The position numbers and the translations under genes were made by a program. Of a stretch of DNA of 64,000 nt, positions 24,022 to 36,112 are shown piece after piece (the first letter of the stretch is position 1; every line of letters begins with the position of its first letter). Under the pieces are notes generated by a model. That model ran no database searches. It was given only the letters and a program-made list of their open reading frames with translations, and was not told the origin of the DNA. The stretch is from Manihot esculenta. Its lineage: Eukaryota > Streptophyta > Magnoliopsida > Malpighiales > Euphorbiaceae. The stretch is from positions 5,942,110-6,006,109 of the forward strand of contig NC_035169.2 of NCBI RefSeq assembly GCF_001659605.2, in the 5' to 3' direction.

Positions 24022-24859
24022 ATTTGCTAATTAAAGTATATAAAAATAATGAATTTTTTTTTAAAAAAATCATAATGACCTCTATTGTTTAAAACTCCCT
24101 TCCCTTGTTTATGGAGCATTAAATTTCATTTCTTATAGTTTTTAAGAGCTAACAGTTGAAGAAAACCAAAAGAGGAAGACTTTAGTGATTAACGGCCTAT
24201 AATATTAAGATATTAAATAAAAATATTATTAACAATAATTAAAAATCTTATAATTTTAATATAATTATTTAATTAAATTATTAATCTCTTCAAAATTAAT
24301 CAATTAAAAACTAACACTCTCGTATCATCATTTTTATTTTTATTTTCCTTTTCTTAATTATTTCAAAATTATTATTCAATTTTTTTATATATTATAATAT
24401 TTTTTAAATAAATAATTATAATATTATTTTATTTTATTTTAATTTTTTTTTTCAAAATATCTCTTAATATTTAATAGTCTCACCTTTTCTTTTTTAATTG
24501 TGTTAAAATTATTGTTTATTTTTCGTTTTACACTATAATAACATATAAGTCGATTATTATAATTTTATTTAATTTTATATTATTTTGAAAAAAATTTGTA
24601 AAATATCCCTTAACATTGAATAAAATTTAATATTTTTAATATGAGTATATACAAAAAAATTAAAAAGTTATTCTTTTTAATATGTGTAATAAAGTAAAAT
24701 GGATAAAAATTATGTGATGAAAGAAATAAAAAATTTAATATTTTTAAGATGAGTATAATTAAAAAATTAATAAAAAATATTATTATTTTTAATATATATA
24801 AAAAAATAAAATATATAAAAATTATAAAACGAAAACAGAGTCTTTTTGGAAAATTTTTT

Positions 24860-25107
24860 CACACTAGAAAGGACAATTTGGCCACTATAGACATTGCATT
24901 TTGCCACTAGCTTGCTATTAATAGTGCAATACAAAAGTTTAAATAATGTTTATCGTAATATTTTTGACAGACTGATTTAGCGATATAATTTTTAAGCGAT
25001 GGATATGAGTTTATTGTAAATTTATCTTTAAAAATATTAACGACAGATTTTAAACTATTAGTGACGAAAGTTTCCGTCGCTGATAAATTTTTTTTTTTTG
25101 TGTGGTG
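24860..25107. mobile_element. Possible short CACTA-like non-autonomous element
   Basis: The left end CACACTAGAAA resembles the CACTA terminus (CACTACAAGAAA) and the right end TTTTTGTGTGGTG is a rough inverted match. Inside are repeated short motifs such as GCCACTA, and GACGAAAGTTTCCGTCGCT, which is itself a small inverted repeat. It is about 248 bp without coding capacity. No 3-bp target duplication was seen. Confidence 0.4.
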
Positions 25108-25199
25108 GAATCGAGGGAGAGCCGGGGAGGGATTGATGGAGAGAGAGGGGATGGGCCGACGATGAAAAAGGTTCAATCGCTTGTTTTTTTTTTTAAATT

Positions 25200-26140
25200 T
25201 TTTATATTTAAAATTATGTGGAAAATTTTAGCATGGGCGGGCTTTGCATATATTTAATATTTTAGTAGGCAATTTATAAATTCTCCACAAATATTTAGTT
25301 TTTTGGCAAAATTTCAATTTGATACTATTAAATTATTTTTAATAGCGAAATTTATTCTCCACAAATATTTGCTCACAAAAAGTTTAATTTATTACGGTAA
25401 AAATAAAAAAAAATCTTATAAGCTAAATATTCTAATAACTTAATTTAAAATTATGAATTAATTAATTTAATTTAAATAATTTTCAGACCTTTAATGAACT
25501 TCTCTTCAAATGCAATTTAAATTTAATTATATTCAACTAATTAAATTATGACTAATTTCATTGAAATAGTAATTGTCATCAAACTTCTTAACCATGATTA
25601 TCATCAATTATATAATTGTAATTAGGAAAAAAAATATTTTTTTTTATTTTTCTAAAACAATTATTGTTTTTTTATCATAATTGTAATTAGCATAAATGCA
25701 GAATCGTAGTAGCTTTTTTTAATTTTTAATTATGACTAATTATTTTTATTATTTGATTTTAATTTACAAATAAAATATATCAATTAATTTATATATAAAG
25801 GTGTTGGTAAAATTATTAAAGTATGGAAAATGATTTTTTTAAAAAAATAAAATTATTTTTTAAAATATTTTGAATTTTTCTTTAACTAAAAAATATGTTT
25901 TATTTATTAAATTTTTTCTTTAATTAATATATATATATAATTAATAAGATATTAAAGAGAAAATTATTTAAATTGAAATAAAAAGAACAATTCTGAATAA
26001 AAAATTAATTTAATAGTAATGATTTATAATTCAAGTAAATAAAAGAATAAAAACAAAATATCAATTTTTAATAAAAACTATTTGCGTGCATAGCACGGAA
26101 CTCGTACCATAAAAAGGGAAGCGGAAACCCTTATAGCCTC
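25200..26140. other. AT-rich intergenic DNA, no gene seen
   Basis: Only A/T runs and short frames. The last 60 bp before 26153 become less AT-rich and may be the leader of the next gene. Confidence 0.5.
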
Positions 26141-26152
26141 CTCGGTTCCCAA

Positions 26153-26635
26153 ATGGCCAGGCTTAAAAGCTTGAACGCTATTTTCTGCTACTCGCTAAAA
26201 GCCAAAGCCGCTGCCACCGCTACCGTTAAAAACTCACCGGCAATGGATGCAGCTCTTAAACATGACATGTCCTCTCTCGACATCTCATCTCCATCCATTT
26301 CTCATTCCATCGGTAACAGCTCATTGAAATACCCCAATTCACCTACTGATCCTATACATGCTCCTGCTTCGCTCGCAGATCGCACTGTTCTCCCCATCCT
26401 CAACGCAGAAGACTCCGGTTTAGATTCTGGTGCGGCTTCTCGCCAACAGAGGATAATATATTGTTTCTTTTTTCCCTTTTCATTCTTTTTGGCCTTAGTT
26501 TTTGAAATATTCTTTTTTGGTTGGCTTATTGCAGAGGAAGCAACCAAGCAGCCAGCGAAAGTCATTTTATCGATATTAAGCGGTATATTTGAACCACTAG
26601 ATTTAGTTGTTGCCTGTTGTGTTCTTTGGCACTGA
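26153..26635 (+). CDS. Hypothetical protein, splicing uncertain
   Basis: The frame opens at an ATG in a good context (cccaaATGGCC) and has a clearly coding-like first 100 residues, rich in Ala, Ser and Pro (MARLKSLNAIFCYSLKAKAA at the N-terminus, perhaps an organelle-targeting type). After SRQQR at about 26450 the composition changes to a pyrimidine-rich run ending TATTGCAG at 26534, which looks like an unspliced intron. If it is removed at the repeated CAGAGG on both sides, the product would end about 16 residues later with a basic tail; if not, the frame runs to 26635 with a hydrophobic stretch. No GT donor stands at the expected place. No known family is recognised. Confidence 0.45.
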   Translation: MARLKSLNAIFCYSLKAKAAATATVKNSPAMDAALKHDMSSLDISSPSISHSIGNSSLKYPNSPTDPIHAPASLADRTVLPILNAEDSGLDSGAASRQQRIIYCFFFPFSFFLALVFEIFFFGWLIAEEATKQPAKVILSILSGIFEPLDLVVACCVLWH

Positions 26636-26639
26636 ATAA

Positions 26640-28020
26640 TCAAAATTGCAAACAAGTTTGTGGGAAGACTAATTTCGTGTAATGCCATGCGTTGGTGTCG
26701 TGAAAGAAAGGGGAGAAAATTATCTAGATTTGATTACAATATAATTTTTATATAATTATTAAATTATTAAGCATTTTAATCTAATGAAAATATAGTTTAT
26801 CCATAATATATATATGGGAATGAGAATATAATAAAATTGTAATAAGAATTTAATTAAGTGAATAATTTTATCTTATTTAAATTATTAATATTAATATTTA
26901 AATACCATATAATATGTAAATAGAAAATATTATTAGTAAATTTAAATATGTAATAAAAAGGAATGTAAGAAAAAAATGATAATGACAAAAAAAGATAAAA
27001 GGAAAAAAAATAAATGAGAGCAAAAATGATAAGAAAGAAAAAATAAAAGAAAAGAGAAGAAAATTAAAAACAGGAAAAGAAAAGGAAAGAAAATTTAAAC
27101 AATTGGGGGAAAATAAAAAAAAATATAAAAAATATAAAAAATAAAAAAATTGATAAAATTATTAATGAACTTTAAAATTTATTTGATTAATGATAAGCAT
27201 ATTTTTGTATAATTATAAATATAGAATATTAGATAAAATTTGAATTAATATATTTTTTGGTTAGAGAAACAATAACACTATGTAAATGCATTACATAATA
27301 AAATTTGGATTAAAAATTAAAAATATAATAAAAATAATTTTATAGTAATTAAGTCGTAACTATTTTATTGACAGAAATAAAAGTTAAAAATATTTTAATA
27401 AATTTTTAAAAATTTAAAAATTTAAAAATTAATTATAAATAATAATATTATTTAAAAGTTAAATCGTAAATTTTTTATTAAAAAAAATAAAATATATGTT
27501 TAGATTATTATTATTTATTTAGAAAATATGCTTATTTTTATAATTCACCTTAATTTTTATATTAATTTAAAATAAAGAAAAAAATTAATCTATTTTATAT
27601 TAATTTAAAATAAAAAATAATATACTTAAATATATAAATATAATTATTAAAATCTTGTGTTATTTATGTAAAATCTATTCGTATACTGTATTTTTTAGAA
27701 AATTGTATTGTGTTTTATTTTCTATTTATAGATTTAAATAAAAAATTAAAATAAATATATTTTTTAATTTTTTAAAAGTAAGAAAATATTTTTCAGACAA
27801 CAAACATGTTTAGTTACTGTAATCTTCTATTTGCGTTCGATTTCTTGAATTTTACAGAATTGTGGGCCCGGTGTATTTTACTTCTATCTGCCAACTGTAA
27901 ATTGGATTTGATTGATCAGCGTTAGTCACTATATTGAGGATTAGATCCAATCAATTAACCTACCATGTCATTCAATTTCTCTGATCGATTCAGTTTCTTA
28001 CTTTGCTCGAGTAGTGATCC
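26640..28020. other. AT-rich intergenic DNA and IBR1-type gene upstream region
   Basis: 26700-27800 is very AT-rich with purine runs (GAAAAGAAAAGG near 27060) and holds no gene. 27830-28028 is more balanced and is likely the promoter and leader of the dehydrogenase gene. Confidence 0.5.
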
Positions 28021-28028
28021 TAACCCTA

Positions 28029-30494
28029 ATGGAGAAGAAAAATTTTGGCAAGAGATTTGAAGGGAAGGTGGCTATTGTTACAGCTTCCACTCAAGGCATC
28101 GGCTTTGCAATCGCCCGGCGCCTTGGCGATGAAGGCGCCTTCGTCGTCATCTCTTCTCGGAAGCAGGTCCGTTCTCCTCCTTTTTTAGGAATTTGGAATT
28201 TTATATCTGTAATTCAATCCCTTCTTGCTCTTGTTTACTGTGATTAAACCAGAATAATTACCTCAGCTCCCCCAAACTAGCTCCTGAATCTCTTTTACCT
28301 GATCCTTTTTTTTTTTTATAATAATTCGCCTTTTATTCGATTGTTTCTTCTCTTTTGCTGTTAGTATGTTTATTTTTGGGATGGGTAGTTTTTTGTTTTT
28401 AACTTATTTCTCTTGCGAGCCAAGTTCCATTAGCAGAAAGTGAGGTTGCCAGGTCGGAGAAGTGGACGAATCCAAAGTTTTGGGAACATGATATTTAATT
28501 TGTACGATGAGGTACCAGTCAAGGAACATGAGTATGACAAGGAGGAAATACTGGTGTTGGTGTATTAGTTGTTGAAGAAAAAGAACTACTGTTGCATGGA
28601 GGGTACTGTACAATTATTTTCATGGTTGATTAAAGGGTATTTTGGAAGAAGAGTCATTTCTCTGATACCATATAGAAATAGCAGAGAATGTGTGGTCCTG
28701 TAAATTCAGTGGATATATAGTTACAGTCAAAATAGAAACCACTTCTCACACTGAGCGAATTAATTAAAGTTTTGCTCCTTAAACGGTCATTTTTTTGTCT
28801 TTTTATCTGCAGCTGCTCGGATTACTTGAAGGTTATTGATTTTATGTAATGTTCAAACTGATTCAGAAAAATGTAGATGAGGCTGTTGAGAAACTTAAAG
28901 CTCAGGGTATCCAAGTGTTTGGTGTCGTTTGTCACGTCGCAAATGCAGAAAAAAGAAAGAATCTCATTCAGAAGACAGTTCAGGTGAGAAACTAATATTT
29001 TGCTGCCTTTTCCCGATTCCATGGATATGTTATGTTTCCACTTTCGAGGGCTACCTTGTTTAGCCTCTTTTCTTTGTAGATCTATTTTGATTGTTTATTA
29101 TGCAATTTAATCTTGAGACCTTTTTTAACTCAAATCAGAACTTGCGATGGTGGTCTTCCCTTGTGATAAATATGGATGTTGTAAGTGATAGGAAATTAAT
29201 TGTTTTTGGTTCCAGAAATATGGAAAAATAGATGTGGTTGTGTCCAATGCCGCTGTTAATCCATCTACTGAATCCATTTTAGAGACTCAAGAATCTGTCC
29301 TTGACAAGCTTTGGGAAGTTAATGTCAAAGCCTGTATCCTTCTTTTGAAGGTAAGCTTATTTTCTCCCTAATCATCTTAGAGATTGATATTTAGATTTTT
29401 CTGATACTAGATATTGCTAAACACAATAGCAGGTGCAGATAGTCAGAATGAGGATATCTCACTGATTTTCTTTGGATTATTCTCAGTTTTATTTCTAGAT
29501 AATCTTCTACTAAATCACTCCTCCAGTCAAGGAGATGCTATCAGGTTTCTTGCACTAACGTTTTACTTATTGCATGATTGGTCTCTCTCTTTTGGTGGTG
29601 GAAAGGATGCAGCTCCTCACATGCAGAAGGGTTCTTCAGTCGTTCTGATTTCCTCAATTACTGGTTACAACCCCTATCCCTCCTTGGCTATGTATGGGGT
29701 GACAAAGACAGCTCTTCTTGGGCTTACTAAGGCAGGTGAACAAGTCCTGCATTCTTGTTATATTTGCATTAACAAACGATTGATTGCTATATGTAAATGG
29801 GGTGTTTTATGTCAAATGCTAAATATGGTCTTAAAGTCGTTACCAATTAGTGTTGAACAGACCATCTTGCTTTTCTTTAGTCAATCTTTTCATGCAAGTG
29901 GGAAATATTCTGAAAACAAGTGGCCCGCAATGATGATAGCTCTGTCTCTCTCCCCCTTTCTGTAACATCTCGGTCCCTCATCCTTGGGATTGGAATCTGT
30001 GACCTTCAAAACTGGGATTTTAAATTTATTAAGAAGTTGCCGTCCGTGGATTTTTGCTTATCAAGTACAATCATGAAGATGGCTCCCAATGTTGTTATGC
30101 TTTTTGTGCTTAATCTTTCTAAATTTTTGTTCAGGCCCTTGCAGCTGAAATGGCACCTGACACTCGTGTAAACTGCATAGCTCCTGGGTTTGTACCAACT
30201 CACTTTGCTGATTTCATCACAAGAAATGAGGCCATTGTAAGTTCATAATTTTGGGAATTAATTGTTCCTGTCTTTGCTAGTTTTTGAAATACCCCAAGCT
30301 CTGCTCATTATGGGCTGGCTGAATTGGTTTCTTCTTTGTTGTAGAGAAAGTCCTTTGAGGAAACCACATTACTTAAGAGGCTTGGTACCACAGAAGACGT
30401 GGCTTCTGCAACTGCCTTTTTGGCATCCGATGATGCTTCTTATGTAACAGGAGAAACCTTGGTTGTCGCCGGAGGGATACCCTCTAGACTTTAG
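28029..30494 (+). CDS. IBR1: Peroxisomal short-chain dehydrogenase/reductase, IBR1/SDRA type
   Basis: Six exons: 28029-28166, 28867-28983, 29216-29350, 29606-29731, 30135-30236 and 30345-30494, joined in phase 0 to give 255 aa. The classical SDR pattern is complete: cofactor loop TASTQGIG (residues 18-25), NAA (96-98), catalytic Ser147, Tyr160 and Lys164 (YGVTK), and the late PGFVPT motif. The last three residues are SRL, a type 1 peroxisome signal. Length, sequence and SRL end match Arabidopsis IBR1 (SDRa), which acts in peroxisomal conversion of indole-3-butyric acid to the auxin IAA by a beta-oxidation-like route; animal DHRS4 is a more distant relative. Intron 4 (29732-30134) must use a GC donor (AAG|GCAGGT), because the nearby GT would break the frame. 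The start ATG at 28029 is preferred because the residues after it match the family N-terminus. Confidence 0.92.
28440..28672 (-). mobile_element. Possible copia remnant in intron 1 of the dehydrogenase gene
   Basis: On the minus strand TGGTATCAGA (28670-28661) is the usual LTR-retrotransposon primer-binding site, complementary to initiator tRNA-Met. It is followed by about 220 bp less AT-rich than the rest of the intron, which may be a broken start of gag. The LTR itself is not clearly delimited. Confidence 0.35.
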
Positions 30495-30539
30495 TCCTCT
30501 CTCGTTAAATAATCTCAAATGTTTTTCAATGTATGTTCT

Positions 30540-30562
30540 TTTTTTTTTTTTTTTTTTTTTTT
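30540..30562. repeat. Poly-T tract in the 3' flank
   Basis: A run of 23 T about 45 bp after the dehydrogenase stop codon. Confidence 0.9.
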
Positions 30563-30569
30563 CGCATTT

Positions 30570-32135
30570 TTATTTAACATTTTTCAGTCCCTTGGAGGAT
30601 TCATGTTTTTATTGAAATCTAGATTAATAAATTTATCAGGTAGAAGTCGGTATTAGTAAATTTTGTGGCGATCCTTTTCTCTTCATTTTTTTTTTGTCTT
30701 TTTGGCAAGGGTGCAATTGAGTCTAGCCAATTTTCAAAATTTTCAAGTTTGACTTATGAAATTAATTTTATATGATCTCAATTTTTTAAATTTTATTGAG
30801 TTCAGTTTAGGTTAAATTTGATTAATTAAAAGCTTCTTTTGAGCTTGAAATGAGTTTGTTGAAAAATAAATTCATTAAAAAGTTAAAAATCGATAACATA
30901 AAGTTAGAGCACAACATTATAAGTTTCGAGCTCAGACTGTGAAATTAAGTAAAATTACTTTTATACTATATTTTTATTTTTATGATTTATTAGTTATTTA
31001 ATAATATAAATAACACAAAATAAAAGAGTTTCCATTACATTATAAGTTAAAAAAAATACCAATTATGACAACATAAAATAAAGAAAAGCAAATAATTTTA
31101 TCAAATATCACAAAACAATTAAATTTAAAAACAAGTCCAATTATTAATTATTAAGATATTAATCTATTATCATTTACTTTTAATTTAATATATTATTTAT
31201 ATTAAATTATTATGTATACTAAAAAAATTACTATATATAATATAAATACAAAATATTATATATTAAATAAATATATCAATCTAAATATAATAAACTTAAT
31301 TACATAATTATATGTACATACATCACATACAAATTTTATAGATTTTATTATATTAATTTATATTTAAATTATAGGAATACTTTAATGCATAAAATTAATT
31401 AAATAATAATAAATGTAATATAATAATAAAAGTGTATGTATATAAAAAAGTAAAGACAATAATGATAGTGAAATAAAAAAATATATATTTAAAAAAATAT
31501 TTTTCGAAGTACTTAAAAAGACATATTATGAAAGAAAAATGTATATAATTACTCAATTAAAAGGAAAGAAATACATAACTAACAAGATTTATCTATATAT
31601 ATATTAGAAAAGTTTAGTATCACTTTAACCTTTTAAAGTTTAAAAAATTTATATAATTTAGTATTGCTTATCTTTTTAAAGTTTAAAAAAAAAGAGAGGG
31701 ACTAGTATTTATTATTTTATATTAAGAATATAATAATTATCTATATTAAATCTGTTCATTGTGTCATCAAAACATTAACTTAATTTTTTATTATAACCTT
31801 AAAATTAAATTATAAATAAGTATATTTTTTAATGATCATACTATAATTTAAAAAAAAAAAATTAATTATAATAAATTTAATTTTAAATTTATAAAATATA
31901 AAACAAATATAAATATTTGACCTAATTATAAATGATTTAACTATTTAATGAGTTTATAATAAAAAAACCTTATCAATTTACTTTAGAATATATAAAATAC
32001 TCATCATTATGTCATAAATATGATATATAAGAACTTCATGCACAAAAATGTCATACATAGCTTTGGATGGATTCAATCGAATCAAATTATAATTTATTCT
32101 CTTTTTTTTTTTTTTATTTGTGAGATTGATCACTT
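30570..32135. other. AT-rich intergenic DNA, no gene seen
   Basis: The 3' flank of the dehydrogenase gene, then about 1.3 kb of very AT-rich DNA with no supported frame. Confidence 0.5.
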
Positions 32136-32540
32136 CAGGGTGAGCAATATTTAATTCAATCCGAAAAAATCAGCCGAATCGAATTAATTTGAAAATTTAA
32201 TTTGATTTTTTATTCATTTTAGTTTGATTTAATTTTTAATTTTAAAATTTTTTATTATTTTGATTTAATTCGATTTTAATATGAAAAAAATTAAAAAATC
32301 AAACCGAACTGATAATAGTAAAGTTAAAATATTTTAATTAAATTTTAAAATACTAAAAATAAAGTGTAAAAGATAAAAAATTTATTAAAAATTTAAACCG
32401 ATCAAACCAAACTGAATCAGACTGGTTCGATTTAGTTTCTGACCAAAATCGATTCTGTTCGATTTTTATAAGTATCAAAATTTCAGTTTTCAGTTTATTC
32501 AGTTCGGTTAGATTTTGAACCGAACCGACTAAGCGTCCTA
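32136..32540. mobile_element. hAT-like non-autonomous element (MITE)
   Basis: It begins CAGGGTGAGCAATATT, and near 32510-32540 has GAACCGAACCGAC followed by a degraded inverted end. The interior is built of GATTTAATTCGATT/AACCGATC-type words, as in the relic at 2095-2229. It has no transposase and is about 405 bp long. Confidence 0.5.
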
Positions 32541-32849
32541 GCTGACATGATACATGACCAAGAACAACAGCTAAGATTTGGTTAATAATCTTATAGACAT
32601 AATGCAAAGTTTACAATAGTGATAATAATAAGCATGATAATTTTCACACCACTAATGCGCCACTACCAGTAAAAGACACCATCCTGTTGTCAATGCCTAC
32701 AAGCTACACCTTGTAAGATTCTAAAATCACAACATACATAACAAAAGGATAGGATGGGATTATACTGATTCTGATCTACCACCAAAATATCTATACAAGA
32801 TAGGGACTTAAAATGTTGCTAAAGATGACTTTCAGGAAACACACCCAAA

Positions 32850-33992
32850 TTCCAACTTCTACGGTCCTTATAGCATGAAAAGATGCACAAAATAGGCAAC
32901 AAAAGTATCCCTTCTCATCAAACTTTGGTGTGAAATTCATCTATCACTTCATTCTTACCTTCAAGTGGTAAAGAAATGGAGCTCCTCTCTGCCTCTGGTG
33001 CTATAATTTGGGCAATACTGCCACTACAACACTCCGATAAACACATTATGATGACCAAAATCCAGTGATTCTACCATTCTCATCATTTATATGACTCAGC
33101 ACCCCAAGTTCTATCAACAAAACAGCATTTGGATGGGTACCATCGAGAATTGGATCTTTCAGCTGTGTGCAAACAACAGTGCTCATGGTCACACACAGTA
33201 CATGAAGAGCAACAGTCATTTTATCACTTCATGTGACAAGAACTTAATTATGCAAACAAATACAAGTACCTTTTCCAATTCACATTTTGGCATGGTAGCT
33301 CTCTTATGAGCAATAAAAGGACGAATATCCTATTTCAACAGATCTGGTGCAGACATCTCTTCTGGTGTCTAATAATAGAGAAATCCACTACTTTATATCA
33401 CAACAGTATCAAAATTTTAATATAATTTTTTAGAACAAGCACATTAATGCTTCAAATTTCATTCTTTTGCATGACAAATTGTTTTATCAATCAAACCCAA
33501 AACAAAACAAGATTACCTCATCAATTCTGGTATTAAGCACATGTTCACAAGAATCAGAGAAGTCAAATGTACGTTTTGGTACAGTGACAGAAGGAACATC
33601 ATTCTCAACTTCATTATCCATACCAAAGTAGAGTTCCAAGCATCTCAAAGCAATAAATTCCCTCGTGTTAGTGTCCAAATCCTCAGGCGATATTGGAGCC
33701 GCCTCAACCAAATCTGAGAGAAATTAACCATCAAATAGCTTAAGCATTGCTACTAAAAACAAAACAAAATGCAAATAAACACAACATTTTCTCTGAAATA
33801 CACAAAATAGATCCATACTTGCACATACACCACATATAAACATGAGCAATAGATGCATTCATATATGTATTTGAGAATGTTGAACACCCACATAACAGAT
33901 GGGTCTAAAATGTTGAAGCAGGCTAGGTACTCGATGATCCAGAGCCATATCTGCTTCGAGCTTGAGCCAGAAGGATCATCATCTAAGTTCAT
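32850..33992 (-). pseudogene. Broken partial copy of the PHD/telobox gene at 35962-39735
   Basis: On the minus strand the copy follows the exon order of the gene 2 kb to the right: exon 1 from 33992 (WLWIIEYLACFNILDPS), exon 2 at 33713-33517 (197 bp, the same length as in the gene), exon 3 at 33368-33270, and the start of exon 4 from 33162 (DGTHPNAVLLIEL). Breaks are visible: a TAG in exon 3 (33332-33330) where the gene has TGG; about 9 bp lost at the end of exon 1, which damages the donor region; a 2-bp loss in exon 4 with a frameshift; and a jump near 32928 straight to the second half of the PHD finger (FDEKGYF, CLFC), which skips about 1 kb of the gene's exon 4. The Myb part is absent. Introns are retained, so the copy arose from DNA and not by reverse transcription. 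Confidence 0.88.
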
Positions 33993-34049
33993 AATGCTTC
34001 TACACAAGGCTGCAAAGATAACAAATAGAAGCTCAAATTAACAAAGAAT

Positions 34050-35500
34050 TCCACAAAATACCTCTTAGTTGCACACAATTGTTACATCATAGAAAGCGCA
34101 TAAACCCTAACCGTTCATTGTAGAGAAATTGTTGGAATGGAAAAGGTTTAATTTTTCTCCCTCGTTTAACCTTCAAAAAGTGGGCATTTAAGTCCTTAGG
34201 CTGAGAAAGAGGGAGGGAAGGAATTTACGCTAAATAATTATTTGACCCCTAAAGTTTCATAATCTTAACTAGTCTGTCTTTTTAAGCTTGATAGCGTATT
34301 TTTTGTAATAAATAAATAATAAATTTTATTTTCTTTTAAAATGAAAGCTTTTTACATTAAATTTTTTTTTGTCAATATTAAATTAATTTTTAAAAAATTA
34401 TTAAATTCATATATTTTTCAATATCATTGTTTTTTAGTCTTATTTTACAATAAACATTTTCATATAAATCTAATAAATAAACTATTTACATTATTTATAT
34501 AAAAAATTAAGTGATTTGGCAAGGTAATTATTAAAGGGTAAAAAGGTAAACTAAATATTATATGTCTATTTCATAATTTTTATCTATTTTATAATTTTTA
34601 TTAATTTTATTATTTAAAAATTAAATAATAATATTTTTATTAAAATATTTAACTTTTATTATATTAAATTTTATTGTAAAAATAAAATTATTATAAATAA
34701 TATGTAGTTTTAATTAAATATTAAAAAATAATTACATTCTCATTTGAAAAAATAAAATGATAAATTATACTAAAAATAAGATAAAAACAAATAAAAATAA
34801 ATAATTATAATATAAAAAATTGAATAATATTTAAATAAAAATAAAAATTATGAAATAGAGTAAGTAAATTATTATTTATAATTTACAAAAATATTCTTAT
34901 TTTTATTATTAATAATTACATCATCATGAATAACTAAATTAAATAAAGTAATTTAAATAAAAAATTATTATTTAGTACTATAATGAAACTCATTAATTAG
35001 TGTTAAATTTGAAAAATATAATAAAATATTTTTAAAGATTTAAAATTTATTGATTAATTTCTATAATTTATTAATGGTGCATTTCTTAATTTTTAAAAAA
35101 TATATTAAAATATTATTTAAATTTTTAAAAATTTTACTGATTAATTTTTTCATATTAAATATATTTTAAAAATTTTCTTTAATATTTAAATAATTAAAGT
35201 TAATTGATGGATTAATAATTAAAATTTTAATATATTTTTTAAAATTAACAAATAAATTAATAAATTTTTGGAGATTAAATAGTAATTATATGTATATATA
35301 TATTTTAATATTATTATTTTTTAAATCTAATATACTTTCTGCAAACTGATTAGTTTACGATTTTTTAATAATAAATCTATAAAATAAAATATGTATGCAA
35401 TTTAAGTATATTTCAAAAAAAAAAAAGTAATTTAGAAAGGTAATTATTGAAGAGTAGAAAATATAAAATTGTCGAATGATGCGAATTCATGGGCAAATTA
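34050..35500. other. Intergenic DNA between pseudogene and functional paralogue
   Basis: Very AT-rich. Copies of the dispersed AT-rich repeat lie at 34970-35300. From about 35460 the composition becomes more balanced, which marks the promoter and leader of the next gene. Confidence 0.5.
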
Positions 35501-35594
35501 AATGATTTGCAGGTACGGATCGTTTACGGTTTACAGTCCCTTGCCGGAGTGCACGAGAAGATATTCAGACCCTGTAGAATCTAGCAATTAATCG

Positions 35595-35890
35595 GTAAAC
35601 GCTCTTTAAAATCTTTCCGTTCATCTTCCGTTTGGTTACCGAGAAAATAATTTACAGCATATGTACATACTGATATCTATTTTTCCTTCTAGAAATCAAC
35701 AATTTACGGACCCAAAACCCAATTAAAGGTTAGCATTGGGGGAACCCCTCTTTACATTTCAATGGCTTCTCTTCAGTCAACAGTTAGGGTTTTATGCGCT
35801 CTCTGTGATTGCAATCATTATTTAATTTTGTGTGAAATTCTTTTTTTACTTGATCTTTTTTCTTTTTTTCTCTAATTTTCATTGATGCAG
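35595..35890 (+). other. Probable intron in the 5' untranslated region of the PHD/telobox gene
   Basis: A donor (ATCG|GTAAAC) at 35595 and an acceptor (TTGATGCAG) ending at 35890 with a T-rich tract before it would remove 296 bp of leader upstream of the ATG at 35962. Inferred from signals only. Confidence 0.45.
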
Positions 35891-35961
35891 ACCTTTTCGT
35901 GTGATAATACATCAGACGAAAAAAGTTGATGGCTTTGGTCACATTCTGAATATTAGCTTTG

Positions 35962-36076
35962 ATGGGTGACCCTTCTTCCTCGGCTTCAAGCCTGGAGTGG
36001 CTCTGGACAATTGAGTACCTAGCAAGGTTCCGCCAACTAGACCCGTCAATTTTACATCGTATGTGGGTTCAATATT

Positions 36077-36112
<36 letters not shown>

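Larger units (their letters stand above)
20990..24850. other. Intergenic DNA with 3' flank of the small gene and AT-rich repeats
   Basis: No further gene is supported. 21000-21830 may hold the 3' untranslated region of the small gene. Copies of the dispersed AT-rich repeat lie at 21880-22240. Simple repeats lie at 22455-22488 (TA) and 23990-24019 (TAA). Confidence 0.5.
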
